NCBI GenBank assembly: GCA_020849855.1
Contig: JADZFO010000051.1
Span: forward strand, 17,271 to 81,270
Length of the DNA: 64,000 nucleotides
From: a bacterium
GTDB taxonomy: Bacteria; 4484-113; JAFGCY01
Reading direction: 5' to 3'
Made by a program: the position numbers and the translations under genes. Below, piece after piece: positions 1-10,300 of the stretch (position 1 is the first letter of the stretch; each line of letters begins with the position of its first letter). The notes below the pieces were generated by a model that was not told the DNA's origin, made no database searches, and saw only the letters and a program-made list of their open reading frames with translations.

Positions 1-1
1 C

Positions 2-1159
2 ACCAACTTTGATATCCCGGTGCTGTTCATCACCGCGCAGGCCGCGGCACCACTGCTGCCCAAGGGCCCCTACAGCCTGGCGGACATTTTGAAGTACAAC
101 GATGAAGGCGGGCGCAGCAGCGCGCGGGCGGTTGAGGGCACAAGCTGCAGCCTGGATATCCAGGTGGAGCGCGACCGCGTGCCGGCCTGGAATATCTATG
201 GCCTGCTGCCGGGCTCTGACGCGGGCGCCGGGACAATCGTGATCGGCGCGCACTATGACCACTTGGGCCTCGGCGGCCCCGAGAGCCTGGCGCCGGAGCA
301 GTACGGCACGCCGCACTGGGGCGCCGACGACAACGCCAGCGGCGTGGCGGCGGTGCTGGAGCTGGCCGCCCGCTATGGCTCGGCGGCCCAGCGCCCCAGG
401 CACAGCCTGCTTTTTGTCTTCTTCAGCGCGGAGGAGATCGGCACTGTGGGCAGCGATGTCTTCGTGAAGAACCTGCCGGTGCCCCACGAACAGGTGCTGT
501 GCATGCTGAACTTCGACATGGTTGGCCGGATGCGCGATGACAAGCTGATTGTCGAAGGCACCGGGACCGCGGCGGAGTTCCCGGAGGTGCTGCGCGGCCT
601 GGACGGCCAGCTGGGGCTGCAGGTTGAGATGGGCGCCAGCGGCTTTGGCGCCAGCGACCACATGAGCTTCGTCAAGGCGAAGATGCCCGCGCTCTTCTTC
701 TTCACGGGCACGCATGAGGACTACCACACCCCGCGCGACACCGCGGACAAGGTGAACCCTGCCGGAATCGCCAGCACGGCCGACTATGCCGTAGAGGTGC
801 TGACCAGGCTGGATAAGCTGAGCGGCCCGCTGAGCTTCCAGGAAGTCGCGGCGCCGCAGCAGGGCAAGAGCCGCTCAGAGCTGCAGGTGACCCTGGGCAC
901 CATCCCCAGCTATACCGAGAGCGCTGTGGAGGGCATGGCGGTGGGCGATGTGCGGCCAGGCGGCCCCGCGGCTGTCGCCGGCATCAAGGGCGGCGACATC
1001 ATCATTGAGATTGCCGGCAAGAAGATTGGCAGCATCCACGACTTCATCTTCGCGCTGACCGGCAGGAACCCCGGCGAAGTGGTCGAGGTGAAGGTGCTGC
1101 GCGGGACTGAGACGCTGAGCTTCCAGGTGACCCTGGCGGCCAAGAACGTGGAGCAGTAG
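2..1159 (+). CDS. M28-family zinc aminopeptidase with C-terminal PDZ domain (5' end outside window)
   Basis: The reading frame is open from the left edge, so the N-terminus is missing; the GTG at 20 is internal. The visible start looks like the end of a PA (protease-associated) domain. The M28 catalytic domain follows: HYDH around 251 supplies a zinc His, GADDNASG around 320 the bridging Asp, FSAEE around 425 the general base and a ligand Glu, NFDMVGR a further ligand Asp, and YHTPRDT around 722 the last zinc His. A PDZ domain occupies about 920-1150. The family removes N-terminal residues from peptides, usually in the periplasm or outside the cell. All metal ligands are present, so the enzyme should be active. 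The gene converges on mlaD with 17 bases between stops. Substrate is unknown. Confidence 0.9.
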   Translation, partial: TNFDIPVLFITAQAAAPLLPKGPYSLADILKYNDEGGRSSARAVEGTSCSLDIQVERDRVPAWNIYGLLPGSDAGAGTIVIGAHYDHLGLGGPESLAPEQYGTPHWGADDNASGVAAVLELAARYGSAAQRPRHSLLFVFFSAEEIGTVGSDVFVKNLPVPHEQVLCMLNFDMVGRMRDDKLIVEGTGTAAEFPEVLRGLDGQLGLQVEMGASGFGASDHMSFVKAKMPALFFFTGTHEDYHTPRDTADKVNPAGIASTADYAVEVLTRLDKLSGPLSFQEVAAPQQGKSRSELQVTLGTIPSYTESAVEGMAVGDVRPGGPAAVAGIKGGDIIIEIAGKKIGSIHDFIFALTGRNPGEVVEVKVLRGTETLSFQVTLAAKNVEQ

Positions 1160-1176
1160 AGGCCTGCGGCTCCCGA

Positions 1177-2622
1177 CTAGAACTCTACGCCGACGCCGAC
1201 CGTGCCCTTCGCATCGTCGGTGACGTCTTCCGCGCCGACGATTACGTTCACGCTGTCGCCCACAGGGATGCGGCCGATGGCGTTGAGCTTGGGGTCATGG
1301 GTGTCGTAGAGCATCGTGGTCACATCGCCCTGCTTGCCAAAGCCATAGCGCAGGCCCAGGCCAAGCTCCGAGCGGTAGACGCCGGTGCGCCAGCTGGCGC
1401 CGCGCATGCCGCCAAAGCCCATCAGGAAGTTCCAGTCGTCGCCTTCGCCAATGTTGTCCGCGCCAAGCTGGAAGTAGTTCTTCCCGAAGCCCACCGTCGC
1501 GTTGATGTCGCCAAGGTAGTCGTCGTCCTCATCCAGGTTCTTGTCGTTCTCGATGTCCAGCGCCCGCAGATCGGCGTTGAGGTTCACATCAATGCTGTCC
1601 CCGGCGCTGCTGAAGCCGTCGAGGGTGCCGCCGACAGTCGAGATCAGCCCGCCGGCGCCGTTGACGACCTTGTTCATGTCCTTGACCATCACGTTGCTGC
1701 TGTCCAGCAGGCCGTCCACCTTGTCCAGTGTGGCGTTGAAGCGGCCGGAGACCGACTGCATGTTCTCCATGGTCTCGCGCGCCAGACGCGCCGAGTCCTT
1801 CATATCCTGCTGGACCAGGGGGTCGGAGGCCAGCGAGCTCATCTGCTCGGTGAGGATGCGCATCTGCTCGCTGATGGCGGCCAGGTTGTTGCGCAGCTGC
1901 TCTGCGGTTTCACGGTTGGCGGGGTCGGAGGCCATATCCGTGATGGCACTGCTGGCGGTGTTGAAGTTCTGGCTCATGCTCAGGAAGTTGGCGCTCATGG
2001 CCTTGAAGTTCTTGAGCGTGCCGTTGATGTCGCCCTGGCTGCTGCTGAGGGTTTCCTGCATCGAGGCCATCATCAGGTTGGCCTGGGCCATCGAGCCGTT
2101 CATGCTCATGATCAGGCTGTGGAGGTCGCCGCCGAGCTTGTCCTCTGAGAGCAGCTCGTTGACCGAGTCGACTGTCTTGGCGGCGCCGGCCATGAGCTGG
2201 GTGAAGTCGCCCTGGGCCTCGCCGAGCATCACATCGCCTTCCTTGACCCGCTGGTGCAGGCTGCGGTCCTTGCCGCCCTCCTGGATCATCATCACGCGCT
2301 CGCCCAGCATGGACTCCTGGCCGGTGATGAAAACGTCCACCTTGTAGAGCGGGATGCGCTCATAGATCCGCACCTTGCTTTCCGTCAGGCCCAGGTCTTC
2401 GCGGTAGCCGGTCTTTTCGACCCAGCCCACGTCCGAGCCGGCCATCTTGACCGACATGCCTTCCTTGATGCCGATGCCGTTCTCAAAGTGCACCAGGACG
2501 TAATAAGTCTTACCGCGGAAGAAGAACTCGCTGCGAATCAGCGCGATGGAAACGACAGCCATCACGACCGCCATAGCCACAATCAGGCCGACCGAAGCGG
2601 CCTGACTCATTTTTCCGCCCAT
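1177..2622 (-). CDS. mlaD: MCE-domain lipid-transport protein (MlaD-type) with beta-rich C-terminal extension
   Basis: This is the substrate-binding component of an Mla-type phospholipid transporter. The 481-residue protein has one N-terminal membrane anchor (about 10-29), then an MCE domain (about 38-115) with the typical GIGIKEGMSVKMAGSDVG segment. A long helical or coiled stretch follows (about 140-330), rich in Met, Ser and Asn. The last 120 residues alternate hydrophobic and polar residues and end in Phe, as outer-membrane beta-strands do. The ATG at 2622 follows GGAGGAAGG, a strong Shine-Dalgarno sequence. It is last in mlaE-mlaF-mlaD, 125 bases after mlaF. E. coli MlaD has about 183 residues; the longer form matches MCE proteins that span the periplasm. 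The barrel-like end is my inference. Confidence 0.88.
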   Translation of the reverse strand: MGGKMSQAASVGLIVAMAVVMAVVSIALIRSEFFFRGKTYYVLVHFENGIGIKEGMSVKMAGSDVGWVEKTGYREDLGLTESKVRIYERIPLYKVDVFITGQESMLGERVMMIQEGGKDRSLHQRVKEGDVMLGEAQGDFTQLMAGAAKTVDSVNELLSEDKLGGDLHSLIMSMNGSMAQANLMMASMQETLSSSQGDINGTLKNFKAMSANFLSMSQNFNTASSAITDMASDPANRETAEQLRNNLAAISEQMRILTEQMSSLASDPLVQQDMKDSARLARETMENMQSVSGRFNATLDKVDGLLDSSNVMVKDMNKVVNGAGGLISTVGGTLDGFSSAGDSIDVNLNADLRALDIENDKNLDEDDDYLGDINATVGFGKNYFQLGADNIGEGDDWNFLMGFGGMRGASWRTGVYRSELGLGLRYGFGKQGDVTTMLYDTHDPKLNAIGRIPVGDSVNVIVGAEDVTDDAKGTVGVGVEF

Positions 2623-2747
2623 CTATCCTTCCTCCAGGAACCTTGCCGGGCCTCGCCCGGCCATCTCGCCCGCCAGCAGTTTAACCGATTCGGCCTGCGT
2701 TCAAGGGTACCTGTGTTGCGTCATTTGGGACTCCCACGGGCCAATTC

Positions 2748-3536
2748 TCAGGACGGCAGTACCGCCCCGCCCGTTTCGCCGCGCATCTCGCTGGCGTAAT
2801 CCAGCATCTGCTTGCGCCAGACCTGGGTGAAATCAACTACGCGCGGGTCAGTGGCCACAAAGAGCTGATGCGGCTTGCCGATGCTGAAGCCTTCGCCGCC
2901 GGTGATCAGCACAACCTCGTCGCTGAGCGCATGGATGCACTGCAGGTCATGGGTAACCACCACGCTGGTGACGCCAAACTTCTCGTTGGCTTCGCGGATC
3001 ATGTTCGACACCAGGTCGCTGTTCTGCGGGTCAAGGCCGGTGGTGGGTTCGTCGTAAAGCAGGATCTTGGGATGGTAGACCAGGGCCCGGGCCAGGGCGA
3101 CGCGGCGCTGCATGCCGCCGGACAACTCTTCGGGCATCTTGTTGGCGGACTCCGCCAGGCCCAGCTCCGAGAGCAGCTCCATGGCCTGTTCGCGGACCTT
3201 GCGCCAGGGCAGCCGGTCAACGTAGTAGGGGTAGAAGCCGACGTTCTCCACCACGGACAGGCTGTCAAAGAGCGCGGAGTGCTGGAAGACCATTCCCATC
3301 TTGCGGCGCACGCGGGTCCAGCGCTTCTCGCTGATGCTGGTGACGTCCTCGCCATCGATGGCAACACTGCCGCTGTCGACTGTCCGGAAGCCCATCGCCA
3401 CGCGCAGGATGGTGCTTTTGCCGCTGCCGGAGGGGCCGACGATGGTGGTGATCGAACCGCTCTTGACGTGCAGGCTGACGCCGCGCAGCACACGCTGGCC
3501 GCTGAAGCTGACGCTGACGTCCTTGAAGATGATCAC
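2748..3536 (-). CDS. mlaF: ABC transporter ATPase of the Mla lipid-transport system
   Basis: This 262-residue protein is a single ABC nucleotide-binding domain. Walker A GPSGSGKST lies at 34-42, the signature LSGGMQ at 138-143 and Walker B ILLYDEP at 158-164, followed by the D-loop TGLDP and an H-loop VVTHD. It energises lipid movement through MlaE, with MlaD carrying lipid in the periplasm. It lies between mlaE (34 bases upstream) and mlaD. The GTG at 3536 has no Shine-Dalgarno sequence; instead TATCAT (3548-3543, minus strand) sits six bases before it, so an internal leaderless promoter is possible. Sequence and neighbours both support the MlaF assignment. Confidence 0.93.
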   Translation of the reverse strand: MIIFKDVSVSFSGQRVLRGVSLHVKSGSITTIVGPSGSGKSTILRVAMGFRTVDSGSVAIDGEDVTSISEKRWTRVRRKMGMVFQHSALFDSLSVVENVGFYPYYVDRLPWRKVREQAMELLSELGLAESANKMPEELSGGMQRRVALARALVYHPKILLYDEPTTGLDPQNSDLVSNMIREANEKFGVTSVVVTHDLQCIHALSDEVVLITGGEGFSIGKPHQLFVATDPRVVDFTQVWRKQMLDYASEMRGETGGAVLPS

Positions 3537-3570
3537 ACCAGCATGATAGCTGGCGGGCAGGGGCGGCGGC

Positions 3571-4335
3571 CTAGCCGGTCATGATCATGGTCAGGATCAG
3601 GTCGATGACGAAGAGCAGGAAGATGTTCACCACCACGCTGGTGGTCACCACCTTGCCCACGCCGCTGGCGCCGCCGCGGGCCTGGAAGCCGTAGTAGCAG
3701 GCCGTCAGCACGAGCATGGCCGAGAAGACCACGCACTTGATCAGGCACATGACGTAGTCCTTCTCATCCACCAGCAGGCGCACCTGGCCGGTGAAGAGCG
3801 TGTAACTCATGCCGGTCTGCTGCTTGGCGGTGATGTAGCCGGCGAACCAGGCGCTGTAGCCGCCGAAGACTGCCACCACCGGCATCATCAGGACCGCCGC
3901 CAGAGTGCGTGGCAGGGTCAGGTACCAGTCAGGGTCGGTGGACAGGGCGCGCAGGGCGTCGAGCTGCTCGCTGATCTTCATAGTGCCGATCTCGGAGGTG
4001 ATGGATGCCCCCACCTTGCCCGCCAGCACGATGGTGGTAAACATCGGGATCGCCTCGCGCAGCATGATCAGCAGCAGCAGGCCGCCGGTCATGTTGGCGG
4101 CGCCGTGCTTGGACAGCTCGCCGGCGAGCATGTAGGTGAAGACCGAGCCGATGAAGGCCATCACCACGATGGCGATGGGGATCGAGTTCACCCCCAGCAG
4201 CACCATCTGCTGCAGCAGCAGCTCGCCATAGACCCGGCCGCGGAAGATCAGCTTGATGATGCGCCAGAGCAGCAGCGTTACGCCGCCGATGTACTCCAGG
4301 CTGTCGACAAGAAGCTTGCCCAAGGTTGAACGCAA
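3571..4335 (-). CDS. mlaE: MlaE-family ABC permease
   Basis: This 254-residue inner-membrane protein belongs to the MlaE permease family. It shows five to six hydrophobic segments, and the conserved central region (LREAIPMFTTIVLAGKVGAS, then EIGTMKISEQLDALRALS) is characteristic. It forms the membrane channel of the Mla complex with MlaF and MlaD encoded just downstream. The start is uncertain. A TTG at 4335 gives the full length, but a TACAAT box at 4340-4335 would put the transcript start inside the first codons; the second TTG at 4323 may then be the true, nearly leaderless start. Length fits the family either way. Confidence 0.92.
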   Translation of the reverse strand: MRSTLGKLLVDSLEYIGGVTLLLWRIIKLIFRGRVYGELLLQQMVLLGVNSIPIAIVVMAFIGSVFTYMLAGELSKHGAANMTGGLLLLIMLREAIPMFTTIVLAGKVGASITSEIGTMKISEQLDALRALSTDPDWYLTLPRTLAAVLMMPVVAVFGGYSAWFAGYITAKQQTGMSYTLFTGQVRLLVDEKDYVMCLIKCVVFSAMLVLTACYYGFQARGGASGVGKVVTTSVVVNIFLLFVIDLILTMIMTG

Positions 4336-4437
4336 TTGTAGCCGTACAGGCCGGATGGCCTGAGAATGAGACTAAGCAGGCGGCGGGGACGCATTGCGCG
4401 CCCCCGCCGTATCAGGCAGTTCCAGGGCCGGCCGGGC

Positions 4438-7008
4438 TTACTTCACGACCAGCGTAACCATCCGGCCCGGGATGCAGATCTCCTTCACGATCTCCTTGCC
4501 CTCCAGCCAGACAGCCACCGCAGATTCCGCTTTTGCCGCCGCTATGCACTGGGCCGGGTCCGCATCCGCCGGCACTGTGATGCGCCCGCGGACCTTGCCG
4601 TTGACCTGCACGGCCAGCTCAAGCGTGTCGCTGAGCAGCATAGCCGGGTCGTGCTGCGGCCACTGGCTGCGGCAGACCAGCCCGGTACCACCGAGGCGCT
4701 CCCAGAGCTCTTCAGCGATGTGCGGGCTGAAAGGCGAAAGCAGTTGCATGAAGACCCGCAGCGCCTCGGCGAAAGCGCCGGCGCTGTCAGTGCCGCCGGC
4801 CTGCTTCCAGGCTCCTTCCAGTGCATTGAGGTATTCCATCAGCTTGGCTACGGCGGTGTTGAAGCGCCAGGCGCTGATGTCCTCGCTGACGCCGGCAACC
4901 GCGCGGTGCCGGGCCTTCAGGGCCTCGCGGTCGCAGTCGCGCGGCTCGCCGCCCGGCCCCCCGGCATGCTCGACGGCCAGGCTCAGGCGCCAGAGGCGGC
5001 CAAGGAAGCGGTGGCAGCCCTGCACGCCGGCGGCGGTCCACTCAAGATCCTGGTCATAGGGTCCGCCAAAGTGCTCAAAGAGCCGCGCCGTGTCCGCGCC
5101 AAAGCTCTCGGCCAGGCTGTCCGCGGATACCACATTGCCCTTTGACTTGCTCATCTTGGCGCCGTCCTTGTAGACGATGCCCTGGTTGTGCAGGCGGCGG
5201 AAGGGCTCGCGGTCGATGGTGCCGCGCCCCTCAAGAACATCCGGCCGCGCGAAATTCAGCACGCCGGCCTGCTTGAGGACATGGCAGACGAAGCGGCTGT
5301 ACAGCAGGTGCCCGACGGCGTGCTCCTTGCCGCCGATGTAGATGTCCACCGGCATCCAGGCAGCGACCTTCTGCGGGTCGAAGATCGCCTCGCTGTTATG
5401 CGGGTCGCAGTAACGCAGGAAGTACCAGGCCGAGTCCATGAAGGTGGTCATGGTATCGGTCTCGCGCGTAGCCGGGCCGCCGCAGGCTGGGCAGCTGCTG
5501 CGCTGCCAGGCTGTGTCGTTGGCCAGCGGGCTGACACGGATATCGCTGTAGTCCGCCTTGTCCGGCAGCACCACGGGAAGCTGCTCCAGCGGCACCTGCT
5601 GCCAGCCGCAGCCACCCTCGGCCGCCGGCTTGTCGCAGTGCACCATCGGGATCGGGGCGCCCCAGAAGCGCTGGCGGCTCATATTCCAGTCGCGGAGCTT
5701 GAACTGCACCTGCGCGCCGCCAAGGCCGCGCTCGGCGAGCCAGGCGTCCATGTTGCTCTTGGTCTCGGCAAAAGGCTGGTTGAAGAACTCGCCGGAGTTC
5801 ACGCACACGCCCTTGTCCGTAAAGGCCGCCGCCTCGACATCCACCGCAGAGCCGTCCGCCGCTTCGATCACCTGCCGGATCGGCAGGCCGTACTGGCGGG
5901 CGAAGGCATGGTCGCGCACATCGTGGCCCGGAACGCCCATCACGGCGCCGGTGCCGAAATCGCTGACCACATAGTTGGTGGCGAAGACCGGCACTGATTC
6001 GCCGTTGAAGGGGTTGATGCAGTCCACGCCAAGGCGCAGGCCGCGCTTGGGCTTTTCCTCATCATGGCTGTAGGCCGCCGCTTCACGCGCGGTCTCGGCC
6101 GCGAAATCAGCCAGGGCCGCAGCCGTCCCGCCGGCCTCTGCCATGCGCGCCGCGAGCGGATGATCCGGGGCGATGGCCATGAAGGTCACCCCAAAGACGG
6201 TGTCCACCCGCGTTGTGAAGACGCGCAGCTTCGCGTCCACGGCCGGGACGCTGAAATCTATGTGAGTGCCCTCCGAGCGGCCGATCCAGTTGCGCTGCAT
6301 GGTCGCCACGGCCGGGTTCCAGCCTGGCAGCTCGTCCAGCATCGCCAGCAGGTCCTCGGCATAGTCCGTGGTGCGCATGCACCACTGCTCCAGCTTGCGC
6401 CGGCTGACCGTGCGGCCGCAGCGCCAGCAGCCGCCGTCGTGCACCTCGTCGTTGGCCAGCACGCCGTGCTCCTCGCACCAGTTAACCTCGAAGTTGGTGC
6501 GATAGACCAGGCCCATCTCATAGAACTTCAGGAAGAGCCACTGGGTCCACTTGTAGTAGTCCGGCTGGCTGGTCACCACCATGCGGCTCCAGTCGTAGCT
6601 GAAGCCATAGCGCTTCAGCTGTGCTGTCGCGCGTTCGATGCAGGTCTTGATCCAGTCGCCGGGATAGATACCGCGGTCGATGGCCGCCTGCTCCGCCGGC
6701 AGGCCGAAGGAGTCATAGCCCATGGGGTGGAGCACGTTATAGCCGCGCATGCGCAGGTAACGGCTGACCGTGTCACCCTGCACGTAGTTGCGCACGTGCC
6801 CCATGTGCATGTCCCCGCTGGGGTAAGGGAACATCTCCAGGACATAGGCCCGGGGCCGCGGGTCGCTGTCGCTGGCAGTGAAGGCGCCCTCGGCATCCCA
6901 CACCGCCTGCCAGCGGGCTTCTATCTCGGTAAAGTTGTAACGGCCGGCCTCCTGGGAGCCCTGCCCTGCGCTGCTGCCGATGGAATCGGCGCCGATCTGC
7001 TCGTTCAT
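4438..7008 (-). CDS. leuS: Leucyl-tRNA synthetase
   Basis: This enzyme attaches leucine to tRNA-Leu. The 856-residue length is normal for bacterial LeuRS. The class I signature appears as HMGH at 68-71 (FPYPSGDMHMGH) and KMSKS at 618-622. The CP1 editing insertion is present, with FTTRVDTVFGVTF and the GVPGHDVRDHAFA segment containing the editing Asp. Two Cys pairs (CWRCG, CPACGG) suggest zinc-binding hairpins. The C-terminal end matches the tRNA-binding region of the family. The ATG at 7008 follows AGGAAG. The gene is transcribed separately from the Mla genes, with 102 bases between, and has a structured leader (separate entry). Confidence 0.97.
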   Translation of the reverse strand: MNEQIGADSIGSSAGQGSQEAGRYNFTEIEARWQAVWDAEGAFTASDSDPRPRAYVLEMFPYPSGDMHMGHVRNYVQGDTVSRYLRMRGYNVLHPMGYDSFGLPAEQAAIDRGIYPGDWIKTCIERATAQLKRYGFSYDWSRMVVTSQPDYYKWTQWLFLKFYEMGLVYRTNFEVNWCEEHGVLANDEVHDGGCWRCGRTVSRRKLEQWCMRTTDYAEDLLAMLDELPGWNPAVATMQRNWIGRSEGTHIDFSVPAVDAKLRVFTTRVDTVFGVTFMAIAPDHPLAARMAEAGGTAAALADFAAETAREAAAYSHDEEKPKRGLRLGVDCINPFNGESVPVFATNYVVSDFGTGAVMGVPGHDVRDHAFARQYGLPIRQVIEAADGSAVDVEAAAFTDKGVCVNSGEFFNQPFAETKSNMDAWLAERGLGGAQVQFKLRDWNMSRQRFWGAPIPMVHCDKPAAEGGCGWQQVPLEQLPVVLPDKADYSDIRVSPLANDTAWQRSSCPACGGPATRETDTMTTFMDSAWYFLRYCDPHNSEAIFDPQKVAAWMPVDIYIGGKEHAVGHLLYSRFVCHVLKQAGVLNFARPDVLEGRGTIDREPFRRLHNQGIVYKDGAKMSKSKGNVVSADSLAESFGADTARLFEHFGGPYDQDLEWTAAGVQGCHRFLGRLWRLSLAVEHAGGPGGEPRDCDREALKARHRAVAGVSEDISAWRFNTAVAKLMEYLNALEGAWKQAGGTDSAGAFAEALRVFMQLLSPFSPHIAEELWERLGGTGLVCRSQWPQHDPAMLLSDTLELAVQVNGKVRGRITVPADADPAQCIAAAKAESAVAVWLEGKEIVKEICIPGRMVTLVVK

Positions 7009-7092
7009 TTCTGCTTCCTGTGCCTTGCTTGTGGCCGCGCAAAGCGGCTGTCTGTGTAAACTGAATCCGGCCGCCGAAAGACGGCCTTGTTA

Positions 7093-7167
7093 GCCCCGCC
7101 CTTCTAGGCGGGGCCGGGCAGGCTACAGTAGCAGGAGTCCCCCGGGCGACGCATCGCAGCAATTATA
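7093..7167 (-). promoter_or_regulatory. leuS promoter box, mini-ORF and leader hairpin
   Basis: On the minus strand a perfect TATAAT (7167-7162) lies about 154 bases before leuS. Seven bases later an ATG (7154) opens a 16-codon frame, ending at TAG (7106-7104). That stop lies in the six-base loop of a perfect 8-bp GC hairpin (7093-7100 with 7107-7114). A further small hairpin, built on GGCCG/CGGCC, follows before the leuS Shine-Dalgarno sequence. No T-box bulge or antiterminator motif is visible, and the mini-ORF has only one Leu codon, so classical leucine attenuation is not supported. A structured leader is clear; its function is unknown. Confidence 0.5.
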
Positions 7168-7210
7168 CCCTCTCAATTGGCACCGGCGATCAGTTAAACC
7201 CCGCTTAAGC

Positions 7211-7242
7211 TTGCCCTGAATCCCGGGCTCCGGCGTTAGAAT
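7211..7242 (+). promoter_or_regulatory. Possible promoter of the hybrid kinase gene
   Basis: TTGCCC (7211-7216) and TAGAAT (7237-7242) are separated by 20 bases, longer than ideal. They would give a leader of about 140 bases before the TTG start at 7390, which has AGGAGAAAGG in front. Otherwise the 381-base gap between leuS and this gene holds only the leuS leader. Confidence 0.25.
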
Positions 7243-7389
7243 CCAGTGTGGCAGGTTCGGGGGAAGACTGCCGCAGCTTACAGGAGCCTGAAGCAGCGCC
7301 GATCTAGCTACTTAGGTGCATCGTGAGCATTAGCATGTCCGCGCAGGGGCGTTAAGTTCAGCCCGGCTTGGAAGAGCAGGAGAAAGGCG

Positions 7390-10300
7390 TTGGAGAGAGT
7401 CGTTACGGCCGGCAGTGAAGCTGTGCTGCCAGCCCTGGATTCACAGGGCGGCAACGGCCGGGGTTTGCTGGTAGTTAATTCACGGGCAGAGATCATCAAG
7501 CTCGACACTGACTGCGCGGCCATGCTGGGCCAGCCCGCCTCCCGCCTCGTCGGTAGCAATGCCCTTAGACTGGTCATTCCCGAGGACCTGGATCTGGCCC
7601 GCGAGCTGCTCAGCAGCCTGGTCAGCGGGCAAACTGATGAAGTCACCACTGATATCCGCCTGCGCAAAGGCGAAGATGAGACAGTGCTGCTTTCCGCCCG
7701 CGCACTGATCGTGCCGCTGCCGGATGGCAGCGAGCAGCTAATTGCAGTCAACCTGAGCCGTCCAGCGGACAACAAGGGATCTGGGCCCAACAGCGACCGA
7801 TACCGAAGGCTGGTGGAAACGGCCCGGGCCATACCGTTTGAATATGATGTCGCCAGACGCTGCTATTCCTTCATCGGCCGTCAGGCCGAACAGATCCTCG
7901 GCTACACCCTCGAGGACTGGTATCAGCCAATGTTCTGGCACCAGATCGCCCATCCGGACGACCGCGAAGAAGCCAACCAGGCTTACTGGAATGCGGCGAT
8001 GGAAGGCGGCCAGGTCGACGTGCATTACCGCGTTATCGACCACAGCGGCCAGGTGCGCTGGCTGCGCGAAGTTGCCGTGGCCATTACCGGCCCCGAGGGC
8101 CCCAGGCACTACTGGGGTTTCATGTTCGACATCACCGAGCGCAAGCTGGCCCAGGAAGCGCTGCGGGCCAGCGAGTCTCAACTGCGCCAGATCTCGGAAG
8201 CCATCCTGGACCTTGTATGCACGCTGGATTCCAAGGGCCGCTTCCTGTATGTCAGCCCTTCGTACCGCAGCACGATGGGCTACGACACCGCCACTTTGCT
8301 GGGCCAGTGCGCCTTCGACCTGATTCACCCCGACGACCTCAGTCTGGTGCGGCGGGCCTTCCTGGAGCATCTGGACAGCCGCAAGCCGGGGCACGCGCGT
8401 TTCCGCTTCATGAATGCCTACGGCGAGTACATCTGGGTTGAGTCTGTTGCCAACGTACTGCTGAACGGCAACGGCGACCTGATGGGCGCTGTGGTGAGTT
8501 CGCGCGACATTTCCCGCCAGATTGAGGCTGAAGACGCGCTGACCCAGAGCATGGAGCGTTTCAAGCTGCTGGTTGAGTCGACCGGCGTGGTGGCCTATGA
8601 GTTTGACGCCACCAGCGGCGAGATCTCTTATGTCGCCCCGCAGATCGAACAGCTGCTGGGTTATCCGGCCTCGCGCTGGTACAACAAGCAGTTCTGGCGC
8701 GACCATGTGCACCCGGCTGACCTTAGCTACACGGACGCCCTGCTTGGCAGCGTGGAGCACGGCGATGTCTGTATCTCTGCCAGTTACCGCATGCTCAACT
8801 CATCCGGGCAGTATGTCTGGGTAAAGGACGTCTTCTACCCGCAGGTAGTGGAAGGAGAGCTGCGTGAGGTACGCGGCTTCCTGATTGATATCAACGAGGA
8901 AAAGCAGGTCGAAGCGGAGCTGCTGGGCAGCCGTGAACGCTTCCGGCTTCTTGTTGAATCCACCGGCATTGTGGCCTACGAGTCCAACCTCATTGAGGGC
9001 AAGGTCGCATATGTCGGCCCGCAGATTGAGCAGCTGCTGGGTCATACGCTGGAGAACTGGTACCGTCCGTCTTTCTGGCTGGAGTGCATCCATCCCGACG
9101 ACATGGCCGAGGCCGACCGCCAGCTTGAAGAGGCCCGCCGCAGCGGCGTGCCTGTGCAGCTTGTTTACCGCATGCTCGCGGCTGACGGCCGCGCGGTCTG
9201 GGTCCGCGACCACTATTTCCCGGTGCTGCAGGATGGCGCACTGGTTGGTGAACGCGGCTTCATCATAGACATATCAGAGGCCAAGCGCTCCGAACAGGAG
9301 CGCCTGGAGATGGAGGCCCAGATCCAGCATGCCCAGCGCATGGAGAGTCTGGGCCAGATGGCGGGCGGCATCGCCCACGATTTCAACAACCTGCTGACCG
9401 CCATCGGCGGCTATGCCGAACTGGCATCGCGGCAGACGGAAGAGAGTGAGACGCGGCAGCTGGTTGAGCAGATCATCAGCTCCACGCGCCGGGCCGCCGA
9501 CCTGACCCGCCAGCTGCTGGCCTATGCCGGCCAGGGCCGCCGCATTGAGCAATCCTGCAACCTGAACTCGATCGTCCGCGAGATGAGCGCGCTGCTGCAG
9601 TCCGTGATCTCGCGCAAGGTGAACCTGCGCTTTGAACTGAGCAACTCGGATCTGATAATCAAGGGCGAAGCCAGCCAGCTGCGGCAGGTGGTCATGGAGC
9701 TGCTGAGCAATGCCAGCGACTCCATCGGAGACAACCCGGGCGAGATCGTGATCCGCAGCGTGCTGGAGGAGATCCGCTCTGCCGACAGCCGGGGGCACTA
9801 CAGCGACGGACCGCCGGCTGCGGGCAGCTATGTGATCCTGGAAGTTGAGGACAGCGGCTGTGGCATGGACGCGCAGTCCATCCGCCGCATCTTCGACCCC
9901 TTTTTCACCACGAAGTTTACCGGCCGCGGCCTTGGCCTGGCCGCCGTGCAGGGCATCGTGCGGGCACATGGCGGGACTGTGCATGTCGAAAGCCGGCCCG
10001 GCATGGGGACATCAATCCGCCTCTACCTCCCGGCCCGCCTGGCCGAGGCGCCTGCGCCCAGCCGGGTTGAGGAGGCGCCGAGGCAAACGCTGGCGGCTGC
10101 CGCCAGCCGTGAGCCCGTCCAGGGGGCAGGCCTGCAGCTGGGCGGCTATGTGCTGGTAGTGGATGACGAGGAGTCGGTGCGCGCGATCACCAAGGCGATC
10201 CTGAAGAAGCAGGGCCTGGAAGTCCTGACCGCCTGCGATGGCCTTGAGGCCCTGGACATGGTGCGCGATTACGGCCCGAACATCTCGCTCGTGCTTCTGG

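Noticed and set aside
7009..7167. T-box riboswitch before leuS
   Set aside because: No T-box antiterminator core, specifier loop or terminator with U-run can be seen.
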